Shown piece after piece: positions 51,409 through 58,117 of a DNA stretch of 58,117 nt. The DNA lies in contig CAJFGR010000008.1 in NCBI GenBank assembly GCA_904377845.1, forward strand, positions 1-58,117, given 5' to 3'. Made by a program: the position numbers and the translations under genes. Source of the DNA: an uncultured Ruminococcus sp. GTDB taxonomy: Bacteria > Bacillota > Clostridia > Lachnospirales > Lachnospiraceae. The notes below the pieces were generated by a model. That model made no database searches, had not been told where the DNA came from, and saw only the letters and a program-made list of their open reading frames with translations. Each line of letters begins with the position of its first letter. Positions within the stretch are counted from its first letter, which is position 1.

Positions 51409-52902
51409 TTAATGTAAAGAAGTATTTTCAGTTTTTGCATCCAATTCAAACCAGAATTCTACTCCATTGTCAAAATTACGCACCCCATATTTCTGATGGA
51501 AAGACTCCATGATTGCCTTTACAATAGAGAGTCCTATACCGTTTCCGCCATATTCTCTTGTATGCGCTTTATCCACTTTATAGAACTTATCCCACAGTTT
51601 GGGAATGTCTTCCTCGGGGATCGGTTTGCCGCTGTTAAAGACAGTCACGTGGGCTTTGTCGTCAACCCGCCTGATCCGCACCTCGATCCTCTTCTCATTT
51701 TCCACGTGATGAATTGCGTTTGTCAGATAGTTCCGGAATACCTGCTCTGTCTTAAATTCATCCGCCCAGACATCAAGTTTCTCATCTGCAATAAAATCTA
51801 CCACAGCGTCCGCCTGCCGGATCAGAATATCACAGCTTGCAATTACACCCTTCACAAGCCCCACAATATCAAACCGCTCGAACTGCACTTCGTCCGAACC
51901 AAACTCCAGCTGGTTCAGAGTCAACAGATTCTTCACCATCCGGTTCATCTTATCCGCCTCGTCCATAATAACTTCGCAGTAGAACTCCCGACTTTCCGGA
52001 TCGTCATTCACCCCTTCTTTGAGACCTTCCGCATATCCCTGTATCAGTGCGATCGGCGTCTTGAGTTCATGAGAGACATTTCCGAGAAATTCATTGCGCA
52101 TCTCTTCCATCTTTTCTTTCTGTTCGATATCTTTCTGCAGCTGGTTATTTGCACTCTTAAGCTCTGAGATCGTCTTCTCCAGCTGTTCTGACATCCGGTT
52201 GAAATTGCTTCCCAGGATGCCGATCTCATCCGCTCCTCCGCTTGTATACTTTGCATCAAAATTCAGATTTGCCATTTCCTGTGACAGGCGTGTCAGCTCC
52301 ATCAGCGGCTGCGTGATCCGCCGTGACAGAAGCCACACAAGCAAACCGCCGACAACAATCCCTACAGCCCCCAAATAGATCAGAAACTGATTTGCCAGAG
52401 CCGCACTCTCCCTGATACTCGCCAGCGGACTCTGCATTACGAACCATGATCCGTCCGAGAATATCCCCCACATTCTCAGATATTCCACATTATTAAGATC
52501 GCTGTCCGCTGTCGAGCGGTATATCGTAAAATTATCAGTCTTCTCCAGAACAGTGTCTGCATCGATATTCTGACCGACCACATCGCTGATCATCTGACTC
52601 AGTCTCGGATCATTCTCTCCCAGCGTGGAAAACACCGCTGTTCCACTGCTGTCCGTGACAACGATATCGATATTCCCCCGCTCTGTCCGGCTTATAATGC
52701 CGTTAAGCACCGACAGATCTGTCAGACTGCCCTCCTGGAGCACTTCGTCCACGGCGTAATATGTCCGGACCAGATCTTTCGCTTTATGCGAGAGATAATA
52801 TCTTCCAAGGAATCCGTTATTGATAATAAGTACGGCGCCCAGTATGCATACAAACAGACCGATGAAAATGGCCGTCATCTGGCGCCTGATCGAATATTTC
52901 AT
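51409..52902 (-). CDS. Sensor histidine kinase
   Basis: This 497-residue kinase has one transmembrane helix near the start (about 9-27), an extracytoplasmic sensor (about 30-165), a second transmembrane helix (about 168-190) and HAMP (about 192-240). HisKA has the phospho-accepting His in NVSHELKTPIAL (about 278) and HATPase_c shows NAIHHVEN (N box) and GGNGIGLSIVKAI (G box). The kinase is coupled to the response regulator by a 4-base overlap. The stimulus is unknown. Confidence 0.95.
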   Translation of the reverse strand: MKYSIRRQMTAIFIGLFVCILGAVLIINNGFLGRYYLSHKAKDLVRTYYAVDEVLQEGSLTDLSVLNGIISRTERGNIDIVVTDSSGTAVFSTLGENDPRLSQMISDVVGQNIDADTVLEKTDNFTIYRSTADSDLNNVEYLRMWGIFSDGSWFVMQSPLASIRESAALANQFLIYLGAVGIVVGGLLVWLLSRRITQPLMELTRLSQEMANLNFDAKYTSGGADEIGILGSNFNRMSEQLEKTISELKSANNQLQKDIEQKEKMEEMRNEFLGNVSHELKTPIALIQGYAEGLKEGVNDDPESREFYCEVIMDEADKMNRMVKNLLTLNQLEFGSDEVQFERFDIVGLVKGVIASCDILIRQADAVVDFIADEKLDVWADEFKTEQVFRNYLTNAIHHVENEKRIEVRIRRVDDKAHVTVFNSGKPIPEEDIPKLWDKFYKVDKAHTREYGGNGIGLSIVKAIMESFHQKYGVRNFDNGVEFWFELDAKTENTSLH

Positions 52903-53585
52903 GAATCCACCTCAAACTTATACCCCATCCCCCAGATCGTCCGGATGTATTCTCCTTTGTCTCCCAGTTTGCTCCTCAGCTTCTTGACATGGGTATCGAT
53001 CGTCCTTGCATCTCCGAAATAGTCATAGTTCCATACATTATTAAGAATCTTCTCTCTCGAAAGCGCGATTCCCTCATTCTCCATAAAATAGGCGAGGAGC
53101 TCGAATTCCTTATAACTTAATTCCACCGGTTTTCCGTCTATTTTCACGATATGGGCCGCCTTATCCATCACAATACCTCCGGCCTCAACAACGTCTCCGC
53201 CCGTATTCCCCAGCGTACGTCTCAATATCGCATTAACCCTCGCCACAAGAATCTTCGGACTGAACGGCTTGGAGATATATTCGTCCACTCCCAGTTCAAA
53301 GCCCTGCAGCTCGTCCCGCTCCTCCGCACGTGCCGTCAGCATAATGATCGGTACTTTCGAAGATTCCCGAATTTCCCGGCACACCTGCCATCCGTCCATC
53401 TTCGGCATCATCACATCAAGAATGACCAGAGCGATATCCTTATCTTCATAGAAAATATCCATCGCTTCCATACCGTCCCCAGCCTCCAGCACCGTATAGC
53501 CGTCACGCACAAGGAAATCCCTGACGAGCTTTCGCATCCTGCTCTCATCGTCAACAACAAGTATCTTTATATTCATATTTTCCAT
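52899..53585 (-). CDS. OmpR-family response regulator
   Basis: This 228-residue regulator has a receiver domain with the phospho-acceptor Asp in LVILDVMMPKMDG (about residue 56), preceded by DDESRM, and the switch Lys in YISKPFSPK. The C-terminal winged-helix domain (about 130-228) contains the DNA-binding NVWNYDYFGDARTIDTHVKKLRSKLG element. Start at 53585 with GGAGGAG eight bases upstream. It is paired with the kinase. Confidence 0.95.
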   Translation of the reverse strand: MENMNIKILVVDDESRMRKLVRDFLVRDGYTVLEAGDGMEAMDIFYEDKDIALVILDVMMPKMDGWQVCREIRESSKVPIIMLTARAEERDELQGFELGVDEYISKPFSPKILVARVNAILRRTLGNTGGDVVEAGGIVMDKAAHIVKIDGKPVELSYKEFELLAYFMENEGIALSREKILNNVWNYDYFGDARTIDTHVKKLRSKLGDKGEYIRTIWGMGYKFEVDS

Positions 53586-53750
53586 TGCCGTCTCCTCCTT
53601 TTATGTACACGGTCTGCCCCATTTCTTCATCAATATAAACAGTGTAAGTTTATCAAAAAAATATGTCAATCCTGTGAAAAAGAAAACTTCTCCCGAACCC
53701 GGAAATTTTTCTTGCAATCAATATAGTCTGATGATAATATATTATCAGTT

Positions 53751-53839
53751 CGTGAGGGAGTAATTGGCGTATTCCTGCGTGGTAAGTCAACATACTGGTC
53801 TTTGCGGGACCTGGCTTATCTTAAATAATGAGACTCATG
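53751..53839 (+). ncRNA. yybP-ykoY (manganese) riboswitch upstream of mntP
   Basis: The aptamer fits the family. P1 is CGTGAG (53751-53756) with CTCATG (53834-53839). GGGAGTA follows P1 at once. The L3 motif GTCAACAT (53786-53793) lies within the arm GGTAAG/CTTATC, capped by GGTC/GACC and then TGG. The 3' GAGAC (53830-53834) closes the core. The 3' strand of P1 is shared with the downstream terminator stem, as expected of an on-switch. Mn2+ is the known ligand of this class, and the gene is the Mn exporter mntP. Confidence 0.85.
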
Positions 53840-53865
53840 TACAGTTTTTTGCTGTACATGTTTTT
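53836..53865 (+). terminator. Riboswitch-controlled terminator
   Basis: CATGTACAG (53836-53844) pairs with CTGTACATG (53852-53860), followed by TTTTT (53861-53865). Its 5' arm overlaps the P1 3' strand, so aptamer and terminator exclude each other. Confidence 0.85.
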
Positions 53866-53869
53866 GTGA

Positions 53870-53896
53870 CAGGTACAGTATGTGCCTGCTTTTTTT
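53870..53896 (+). terminator. Second terminator-like hairpin
   Basis: CAGGTAC (53870-53876) pairs with GTGCCTG (53882-53888, one G-U), followed by a run of seven T's. It comes directly after the riboswitch terminator. Confidence 0.65.
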
Positions 53897-53897
53897 A

Positions 53898-53999
53898 TGC
53901 AGCAGCTCAGCCGTCTGGCGTCAGTATATAAGCAAAGAAGCGGCGCAGTTAGCACGTCAGTGCGGCTTTGCGAATAGCGCGGGCTGAGCGATGCCTGCA
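53898..53999 (+). other. Nested stem structure between the terminators and mntP
   Basis: TGCAG/CTGCA (53898-53902 with 53995-53999) and GCTCAGCC/GGCTGAGC (53905-53912 with 53982-53989) form an outer stem. GCAAAG/CTTTGC (53932-53937 with 53966-53971) and GCAC-GTCA-GTGC (53952-53963) form an inner arm. I cannot assign it to a family. Confidence 0.5.
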
Positions 54000-54065
54000 A
54001 TTAAACAACCAATAACGGGGACAATCTGCAGGCTCCCCGAATCTGACTACTAAGGAGAAAAGAAA

Positions 54066-54626
54066 ATGGGATTATTAGAACTGTTTATTCTAGCTGTGGG
54101 ATTATCTATGGACGCCTTTGCCGTCTCTGTCTGTAAAGGTCTGGCCATGCCGAAGATCTCGATTAAAAAAGCCGGGATCGTAGGCCTGTGGTTCGGCGGA
54201 TTTCAGGCGCTGATGCCGGCTCTGGGTTACCTGCTGGGCTACCAGTTCCGGGAGAAGATCACTGCCATTGACCACTGGATCGCATTCATCCTGCTGGGGA
54301 TCATCGGCGCAAATATGATTAAGGAGGCCTGTTCAGGCGACTGTGAAAAAGAGGATGATTCTCTGGACATAAGAACCATGTTCCTGCTGGCAGTAGCTAC
54401 CAGCATTGACGCCCTCGCTGTCGGCATTACTTTTGCTTTTCTTGATGTACATATCATCGCAGCCGTTTCATTTATCGGAGTCACTACTTTTATTATCTCC
54501 GCCATCGGTGTAAAAATCGGAAATGTATTCGGCACAAAATATAAATCAAAAGCCGAATTTGCCGGAGGCGCCATTCTGATTCTGTTGGGCGTCAAAATCC
54601 TGTTGGAACATCTTGGAATATTATAA
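54066..54626 (+). CDS. mntP: Manganese efflux pump MntP
   Basis: MntP exports Mn2+ to prevent toxicity. The 186-residue protein has six membrane helices and the two internal repeats of the family, [11 protein letters not shown] (Asp near residue 16) and [10 protein letters not shown] (Asp near residue 116), which bind the metal. Upstream is a yybP-ykoY riboswitch, which switches the gene on in high Mn2+. The start follows AAGGAG with the usual spacing. It is transcribed alone. Confidence 0.95.
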   Translation: MGLLELFILAVGLSMDAFAVSVCKGLAMPKISIKKAGIVGLWFGGFQALMPALGYLLGYQFREKITAIDHWIAFILLGIIGANMIKEACSGDCEKEDDSLDIRTMFLLAVATSIDALAVGITFAFLDVHIIAAVSFIGVTTFIISAIGVKIGNVFGTKYKSKAEFAGGAILILLGVKILLEHLGIL

Positions 54627-54740
54627 CAGTCCGGTCACAGGGCCGGTTGGACTGCATACTATTTTCAGTTTTCCATTGACTGATCAGCACCTCTGTGCTA
54701 TTATTGTCGTTGCACAAAAAATGAATATTTTTTATGAAGT

Positions 54741-54788
54741 CATATGGTTTTCCTGTTTCAGAATCCAAACAGGCATATGGCTTTTTTT
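54741..54788 (+). terminator. Terminator-like hairpin before the MATE gene
   Basis: CCTGTTT (54752-54758) pairs with AAACAGG (54767-54773), flanked by two CATATG copies (54741-54746 and 54774-54779) that can extend the stem. Seven T's follow (54782-54788), only 24 bases before the MATE start. It could be an attenuator, or the terminator of mntP. Confidence 0.6.
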
Positions 54789-54811
54789 ATTGTTTTGAAA
54801 GGAGTTTGATT

Positions 54812-56161
54812 ATGGAAAAAGAAAATTCATTTATGCGGACAAAACCGGTCTTCTCCCTGCTCATCTCAATGTCCGTACCCATGATGCTGTCCATGCTGAT
54901 CCAGTCTCTATATAATATAGTAGACAGCATCTATGTATCAAGACTGGGAACAGATGCTCTGACTGCGGTCTCCCTGGCCTATCCGCTTCAGAATGCCATT
55001 GTTTCTGTCGGAGTCGGGATCGGCGTGGGTATAAGCTCTGCCATATCGATCCACCTCGGCTCCGGAGATCAGGAGAAGGCAGACCGGGCAGCGACGCTGG
55101 GCGTAGTACTGACGTTTTTTCACTGCCTCCTCTTTGTCCTTGCAGGGCTCTTCATCACCAGACCGTTTCTGAGTCTTTTCACAAATGACCCGGCCATACT
55201 GAAAGATGCCTGTGATTATACTTATATCGTACTCTGCCTTTCATTCGGCGCGCTGCTCCAGCTCGCATTCGAGAAGATCTTCCAGAGTATCGGCAAGATG
55301 AAGATCACCATGTATCTGCTCATTGTCGGATGCGTGATCAATATCATCCTTGACCCGGTGCTGATCTTCGGACTGCTCGGCTTTCCCGCAATGGGCGTGG
55401 CCGGGGCAGCTATCGCCACAGTCATCGGGCAGATCTGCGCCTTTCTGTTATATGTAGTTGTATATCTCAGAAAGACCTATGCAGTGCACATTCGCATGAA
55501 ATATATGAAACCCGACTGGAGGATCATCGGACAGATCTACAGCGTGGGAATTCCATCCACCATTATGATGCTGCTTCCCTCCGTGCTGATCAGCCTCCTG
55601 AATCGGATCCTGGCCGCATTTTCTGATCTGTACGTAGCTGTACTTGGCGTATACTTTAAATTGCAGACATTTATCTATATGCCGGCAAACGGAATCGTAC
55701 AGGGAATGCGCCCTGTCGTCGGATACAATTACGGCGCCGGCGAATACAAAAGAGTCCGCAGCACGATCCGCTACAGCCTTGCCTGCGCTGCTGCCATCAT
55801 GCTGCTCGGCACGCTGCTTTCCCTCATCCTTCCGGAACAGATCTTCGCCCTGTTTGACGCAGACGCTGAGCTTATGGATGCGGGAGTGACGGCACTTCGC
55901 ATCATCTGTCTCGGATTCCTTATCTCCGCAGTAGGCGTAATCTATTCAGGGACATTCGAAGCACTGGGAAACGGACGGGACTCTCTGATTATTTCCCTGC
56001 TGAGACAGTTTGTGATCACCATTCCTCTGAGTTATATCCTTTCACACTTTTTCGGTCCCACAGGGGTCTGGATCGCATTCCCTGCCGGCGAACTGTGTGC
56101 TGCTGTGGTGGCGTTCTTCCTTCTTAAGACATACAAAAAAGGAGCATTCTCACCGCTCTGA
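54812..56161 (+). CDS. MATE family efflux transporter
   Basis: The 449-residue protein has twelve membrane helices in the two-bundle MATE arrangement. The PMMLSMLIQSLYNIVDSIYVSRLG element is the family's N-terminal signature, and a similar segment starts the second half near residue 245. It exports drugs or metabolites by ion antiport. The ATG at 54812 follows AAAGGAG; an in-frame ATG at 54734 lies in the hairpin and has no site. Confidence 0.92.
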   Translation: MEKENSFMRTKPVFSLLISMSVPMMLSMLIQSLYNIVDSIYVSRLGTDALTAVSLAYPLQNAIVSVGVGIGVGISSAISIHLGSGDQEKADRAATLGVVLTFFHCLLFVLAGLFITRPFLSLFTNDPAILKDACDYTYIVLCLSFGALLQLAFEKIFQSIGKMKITMYLLIVGCVINIILDPVLIFGLLGFPAMGVAGAAIATVIGQICAFLLYVVVYLRKTYAVHIRMKYMKPDWRIIGQIYSVGIPSTIMMLLPSVLISLLNRILAAFSDLYVAVLGVYFKLQTFIYMPANGIVQGMRPVVGYNYGAGEYKRVRSTIRYSLACAAAIMLLGTLLSLILPEQIFALFDADAELMDAGVTALRIICLGFLISAVGVIYSGTFEALGNGRDSLIISLLRQFVITIPLSYILSHFFGPTGVWIAFPAGELCAAVVAFFLLKTYKKGAFSPL

Positions 56162-56181
56162 GCGGTGAATGCTCCTTTTTT
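56135..56181. terminator. Bidirectional terminator between MATE and HPr-like genes
   Basis: GGAGCAT-(TC)-TCACCGC pairs with GCGGTGA-ATGCTCC, with A's before and T's after, so it ends transcription from both convergent genes. It overlaps the last MATE codons. Confidence 0.85.
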
Positions 56182-56202
56182 GACTCATCTCTCTTCTTTT
56201 CT

Positions 56203-56442
56203 TTATTCAAATTCATATTTTGTGAAATACTCGTTTGCCAGATCTTCATCCTCTCCGTCTACAATCAGACGCATCGGCAACCCCAGCTTGATCGACATCA
56301 GTCCCAGAATCGACTTTCCATCAATCCGGAAATTGCGGTTGGACATATCTGTCACATCAATATCTGACTTCATCTTCTGACAAGTGTCGCAAAAGCTCAT
56401 CAACTGACCTGATGTTATGAATTTAATCTTCTTCTCGACCAT
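56203..56442 (-). CDS. HPr/Crh-like phosphocarrier homologue without catalytic His
   Basis: This 79-residue protein is an HPr-fold homologue. The regulatory Ser site is kept as GKSILGLMSI (Ser44, matching Ser46 of HPr), but the phospho-His segment TGLHARP is replaced by SGQLMSFC, without His at 15. It therefore cannot take phosphate from PEP through enzyme I but could be phosphorylated on Ser by HPr kinase, similar to Crh. No ptsI or hprK is nearby. The start is at 56442 with AGGAGG upstream. Confidence 0.85.
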   Translation of the reverse strand: MVEKKIKFITSGQLMSFCDTCQKMKSDIDVTDMSNRNFRIDGKSILGLMSIKLGLPMRLIVDGEDEDLANEYFTKYEFE

Positions 56443-56522
56443 ATTTCTGACCTCCTGTTAAGCACCTTACGTAGTATATACTAAAACACAGAATTCAGCA
56501 AGCAAAAAATAAAATATTTTCT

Positions 56523-57587
56523 CTAAAACAGCTTTGCCAGACTTTCTGTATACGGCGGGTAACAGATTCCTTTTTCAGTCACAATCGCTGTAATCAGACT
56601 ATGGTCAGTCACATCAAATGATGGATTATAGCACTTCACTTCTTTCAGAGCCACAGGTTCACTGTAGAACTTTTCTTTTATCTCCTCCGGATCCCTCAGC
56701 TCGATGTGAATATCATCGCCGCTCCTGCATTTCATATCGACCGTCGAAGTCGGCCCCAGCACATAAAACGGGATTCCGTAATACTTTGCCAGTACAGCCA
56801 CGCCGCTCGTCCCGATCTTATTGGCGGTATCACCGTTTGCAGCCACACGGTCACATCCCACCAGACACGCCTGGATCCAGCCGTTTTTCATGACGATACT
56901 CGCCATATTATCACAGATCAGAGTAACGTCTATCCCTGCCTTTTGAAGCTCATAGGCAGTAAGCCGGGCTCCCTGAAGAAGCGGCCGGGTTTCATCTGCA
57001 TATACGCGGAAATTCATGCCTCTCTCTTTCCCGAGAAACAGCGGTCCCTGCCCGGTTCCGTACCGGGATGTTGCAAGCGGTCCTGCATTACAGTGCGTAA
57101 GGACGCCGTCGCCGTCTTTTAAAAGAGACACCCCATACTCTGATATCGCCCTGCACATCTCAATATCCTCCTGATGGATTTTCAGACATTCCTCTTTCAA
57201 AAGTTTCAGTATCTCAGTTATCTCTTTATCACCGTTCCCTGCCACAACCTTTTCCATCCGGTTCAATGCCCAGCTCAGATTCACAGCTGTCGGCCGGGAG
57301 GAATCCAGATACTCCTTATTCTTCCTGAATTCACGCAGAAAACCGTTATAGTCCCCGGCCTTAATCTGAAGTGCAAGGCAGTAGATCCCGTACCCCGCAC
57401 AGATGCCGATAGCCGGCGCGCCGCGGACCTTTAAATGATAAATAGCTTCCCATATGTCCTGGGCTGTGGACAGCGTAAGATATTCCATCCGATTGGGAAG
57501 CTGTGTCTGGTCGATAATAATCACACTCGTACCGTCATCACTGAGACGAACACTCTCAACATGAGTGATCTGGTTGATATCGTTCAT
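56523..57587 (-). CDS. mtnA: S-methyl-5-thioribose-1-phosphate isomerase
   Basis: MtnA converts methylthioribose-1-phosphate to methylthioribulose-1-phosphate in methionine salvage. The 354-residue protein belongs to the eIF2B-like fold. It has the catalytic Cys in [17 protein letters not shown] (about 158) and the Asp in [17 protein letters not shown] (about 238). The ATG at 57587 follows AGGAGG at five bases. No other mtn gene is adjacent. It lies downstream of the tRNA cluster terminator. Confidence 0.94.
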   Translation of the reverse strand: MNDINQITHVESVRLSDDGTSVIIIDQTQLPNRMEYLTLSTAQDIWEAIYHLKVRGAPAIGICAGYGIYCLALQIKAGDYNGFLREFRKNKEYLDSSRPTAVNLSWALNRMEKVVAGNGDKEITEILKLLKEECLKIHQEDIEMCRAISEYGVSLLKDGDGVLTHCNAGPLATSRYGTGQGPLFLGKERGMNFRVYADETRPLLQGARLTAYELQKAGIDVTLICDNMASIVMKNGWIQACLVGCDRVAANGDTANKIGTSGVAVLAKYYGIPFYVLGPTSTVDMKCRSGDDIHIELRDPEEIKEKFYSEPVALKEVKCYNPSFDVTDHSLITAIVTEKGICYPPYTESLAKLF

Positions 57588-57616
57588 AGCGTCCTCCTTG
57601 TCAATAATATGCATTT

Positions 57617-57653
57617 ACAAAAAACGGGGACACCATAATTACAGGTATCCCCG
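57617..57653 (-). terminator. Terminator of the tRNA cluster
   Basis: CGGGGACACC (57625-57634) pairs with GGTATCCCCG (57644-57653) with one mismatch; on the minus strand TTTTTT follows. Confidence 0.8.
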
Positions 57654-57666
57654 AGAACAAATCCAG

Positions 57667-57747
57667 TGCGGATAACAGGACTTGAACCTGCACGTCGTAG
57701 ACACCAGATCCTAAATCTGGCGCGTCTGCCAATTCCGCCATATCCGC
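57667..57747 (-). tRNA. tRNA-Leu (TAG)
   Basis: An 81-base class II tRNA with acceptor GCGGATA/TATCCGC, anticodon loop TTTAGGA (anticodon TAG) between CCAGA and TCTGG, a short variable arm and T-loop GTTCAAGTC. Transcribed on the minus strand, last of the cluster. Confidence 0.95.
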
Positions 57748-57811
57748 TCATTCTTTTTTAGAATAAAACAGCGGAATACCTTTGCGTAAGGTTTTCCGCT
57801 TGTTATTCCAG

Positions 57812-57884
57812 TGAGCGTGCGGGGATTCGAACCCCGGACAACTTGATTAAAAGTCAAGTGCTCTACCACCTGAGCTACACGCCC
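57812..57884 (-). tRNA. tRNA-Lys (TTT)
   Basis: A 73-base cloverleaf with acceptor GGGCGTG/CACGCTC (one G-U), anticodon TTT in loop CTTTTAA, and T-loop GTTCGAATC. Confidence 0.95.
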
Positions 57885-57921
57885 TTATTTTCTTTTCCTG
57901 CTTACCCGTAAGTAAAGCTGA

Positions 57922-57993
57922 CTGGGCTAGCTGGATTCGAACCAGCGAATGCAGGAGTCAAAGTCCTGTGCCTTACCGCTTGGCGATAGCCCA
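57922..57993 (-). tRNA. tRNA-Gln (TTG)
   Basis: A 72-base cloverleaf with acceptor TGGGCTA/TAGCCCA, anticodon TTG in loop CTTTGAC between CAGGA and TCCTG, and T-loop GTTCGAATC. Confidence 0.95.
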
Positions 57994-58043
57994 TTGAAGA
58001 CTTATGTCTGACACTGCATGCCAGTATGAATATAAAAGAAAAG

Positions 58044-58117
58044 GGTGGGTAGTGGGACTCGAACCCACGATATCCAGAACCACAATCTGGCGCGCTAACC
58101 AACTGCACCATACCCAC
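58044..58117 (-). tRNA. tRNA-His (GTG)
   Basis: A 74-base cloverleaf with acceptor GTGGGTA/TACCCAC, anticodon GTG in loop TTGTGGT between CCAGA and TCTGG, and T-loop GTTCGAGTC. The gene begins at the last base of the window. Confidence 0.95.

Noticed and set aside
54628-54655. CAGTCC...GGACTG hairpin just after mntP as its terminator
   Set aside because: The stem is plausible, but there is no run of T's after it, so I do not call it a terminator.
57902-58117. Minus-strand frame through tRNA-Gln and tRNA-His
   Set aside because: It consists of tRNA sequence; the cloverleafs explain the region.
1-58117. CRISPR arrays, prophage or complete insertion sequences
   Set aside because: No regularly spaced direct repeats, phage structural genes, integrase or transposase frames were found on either strand.

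Overview
The window looks like ordinary chromosome from a low-to-mid GC anaerobic Firmicute, most probably a gut Lachnospiraceae. The evidence is strong AGGAGG ribosome binding sites, tightly overlapped operons (many ATGA junctions), a PPi-type phosphofructokinase, rubrerythrin, a ferredoxin-nitroreductase, a Crh/HPr-like protein, a Gld-type ABC system and a YedE/YedF/SelD selenium cluster. No prophage, plasmid, complete insertion sequence, rRNA operon or CRISPR array was seen.

Layout. 0.1-5.8 kb (minus strand): a DnaJ-like protein, a zinc-ribbon membrane protein and a four-gene Gld-like ABC exporter (ATPase, permease, GldG-like, DUF4340). 5.9-11.3 kb (minus): a selenium-handling cluster in two transcription units. 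The first is yedF-selD-lysR, ending in a strong terminator. The second is cysteine desulfurase-yedE-a 28-residue TusA-like mini-ORF-DUF3343, with a dyad at its promoter that could be the LysR operator. 11.5-14.7 kb: a PHP phosphoesterase, a DUF6512 membrane protein behind a long hairpin, a flavodoxin and a two-domain Nudix protein. 14.7-20.2 kb: a heterodimeric ABC exporter pair and a cytosolic subtilase. 20.3-21.4 kb: a decayed GH51 arabinofuranosidase and a small cysteine-rich remnant. 21.6-25.7 kb: D-2-hydroxyacid dehydrogenase, PPi-type PFK, a GT2 glycosyltransferase and rubrerythrin. 25.7-29.4 kb: a fructose operon (fruK-fruA-deoR). 29.8-35.2 kb: a deoxysugar or arabinose isomerase and a rhamnulokinase-like kinase, preceded by an unusual operon of a small alarmone hydrolase, a ParA ATPase and an AraC regulator.

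35.3-36.9 kb: a cloverleaf-like structured element, then a short-chain dehydrogenase directly followed by an orphan PduB-type microcompartment shell protein. 37-45 kb: nitroreductase, HflX, an MnmM-like methyltransferase, a TPR lipoprotein, a Zn/Cd-type P-ATPase, a zinc-ribbon membrane protein and an NfeD-SPFH pair. 45-51 kb: a small alarmone synthetase, a stand-alone PTS-IIC, tRNA-Gly, ung, hisH-hisF and an AGCS symporter. 51-58 kb: a two-component system, a manganese (yybP-ykoY) riboswitch and terminators ahead of mntP, MATE, an HPr-like protein without the catalytic His, mtnA, and a tRNA cluster (His, Gln, Lys, Leu).

The points I find most worth follow-up are the orphan PduB/SDR pair with its cloverleaf RNA, the alarmone hydrolase-ParA-AraC operon, the mini TusA in the selenium operon, the gene starts embedded in terminator-like hairpins (DUF6512, rubrerythrin), and the second nested RNA structure between the Mn riboswitch and mntP. 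Stem-loops, promoters and starts were read by eye; no folding or database search was run.
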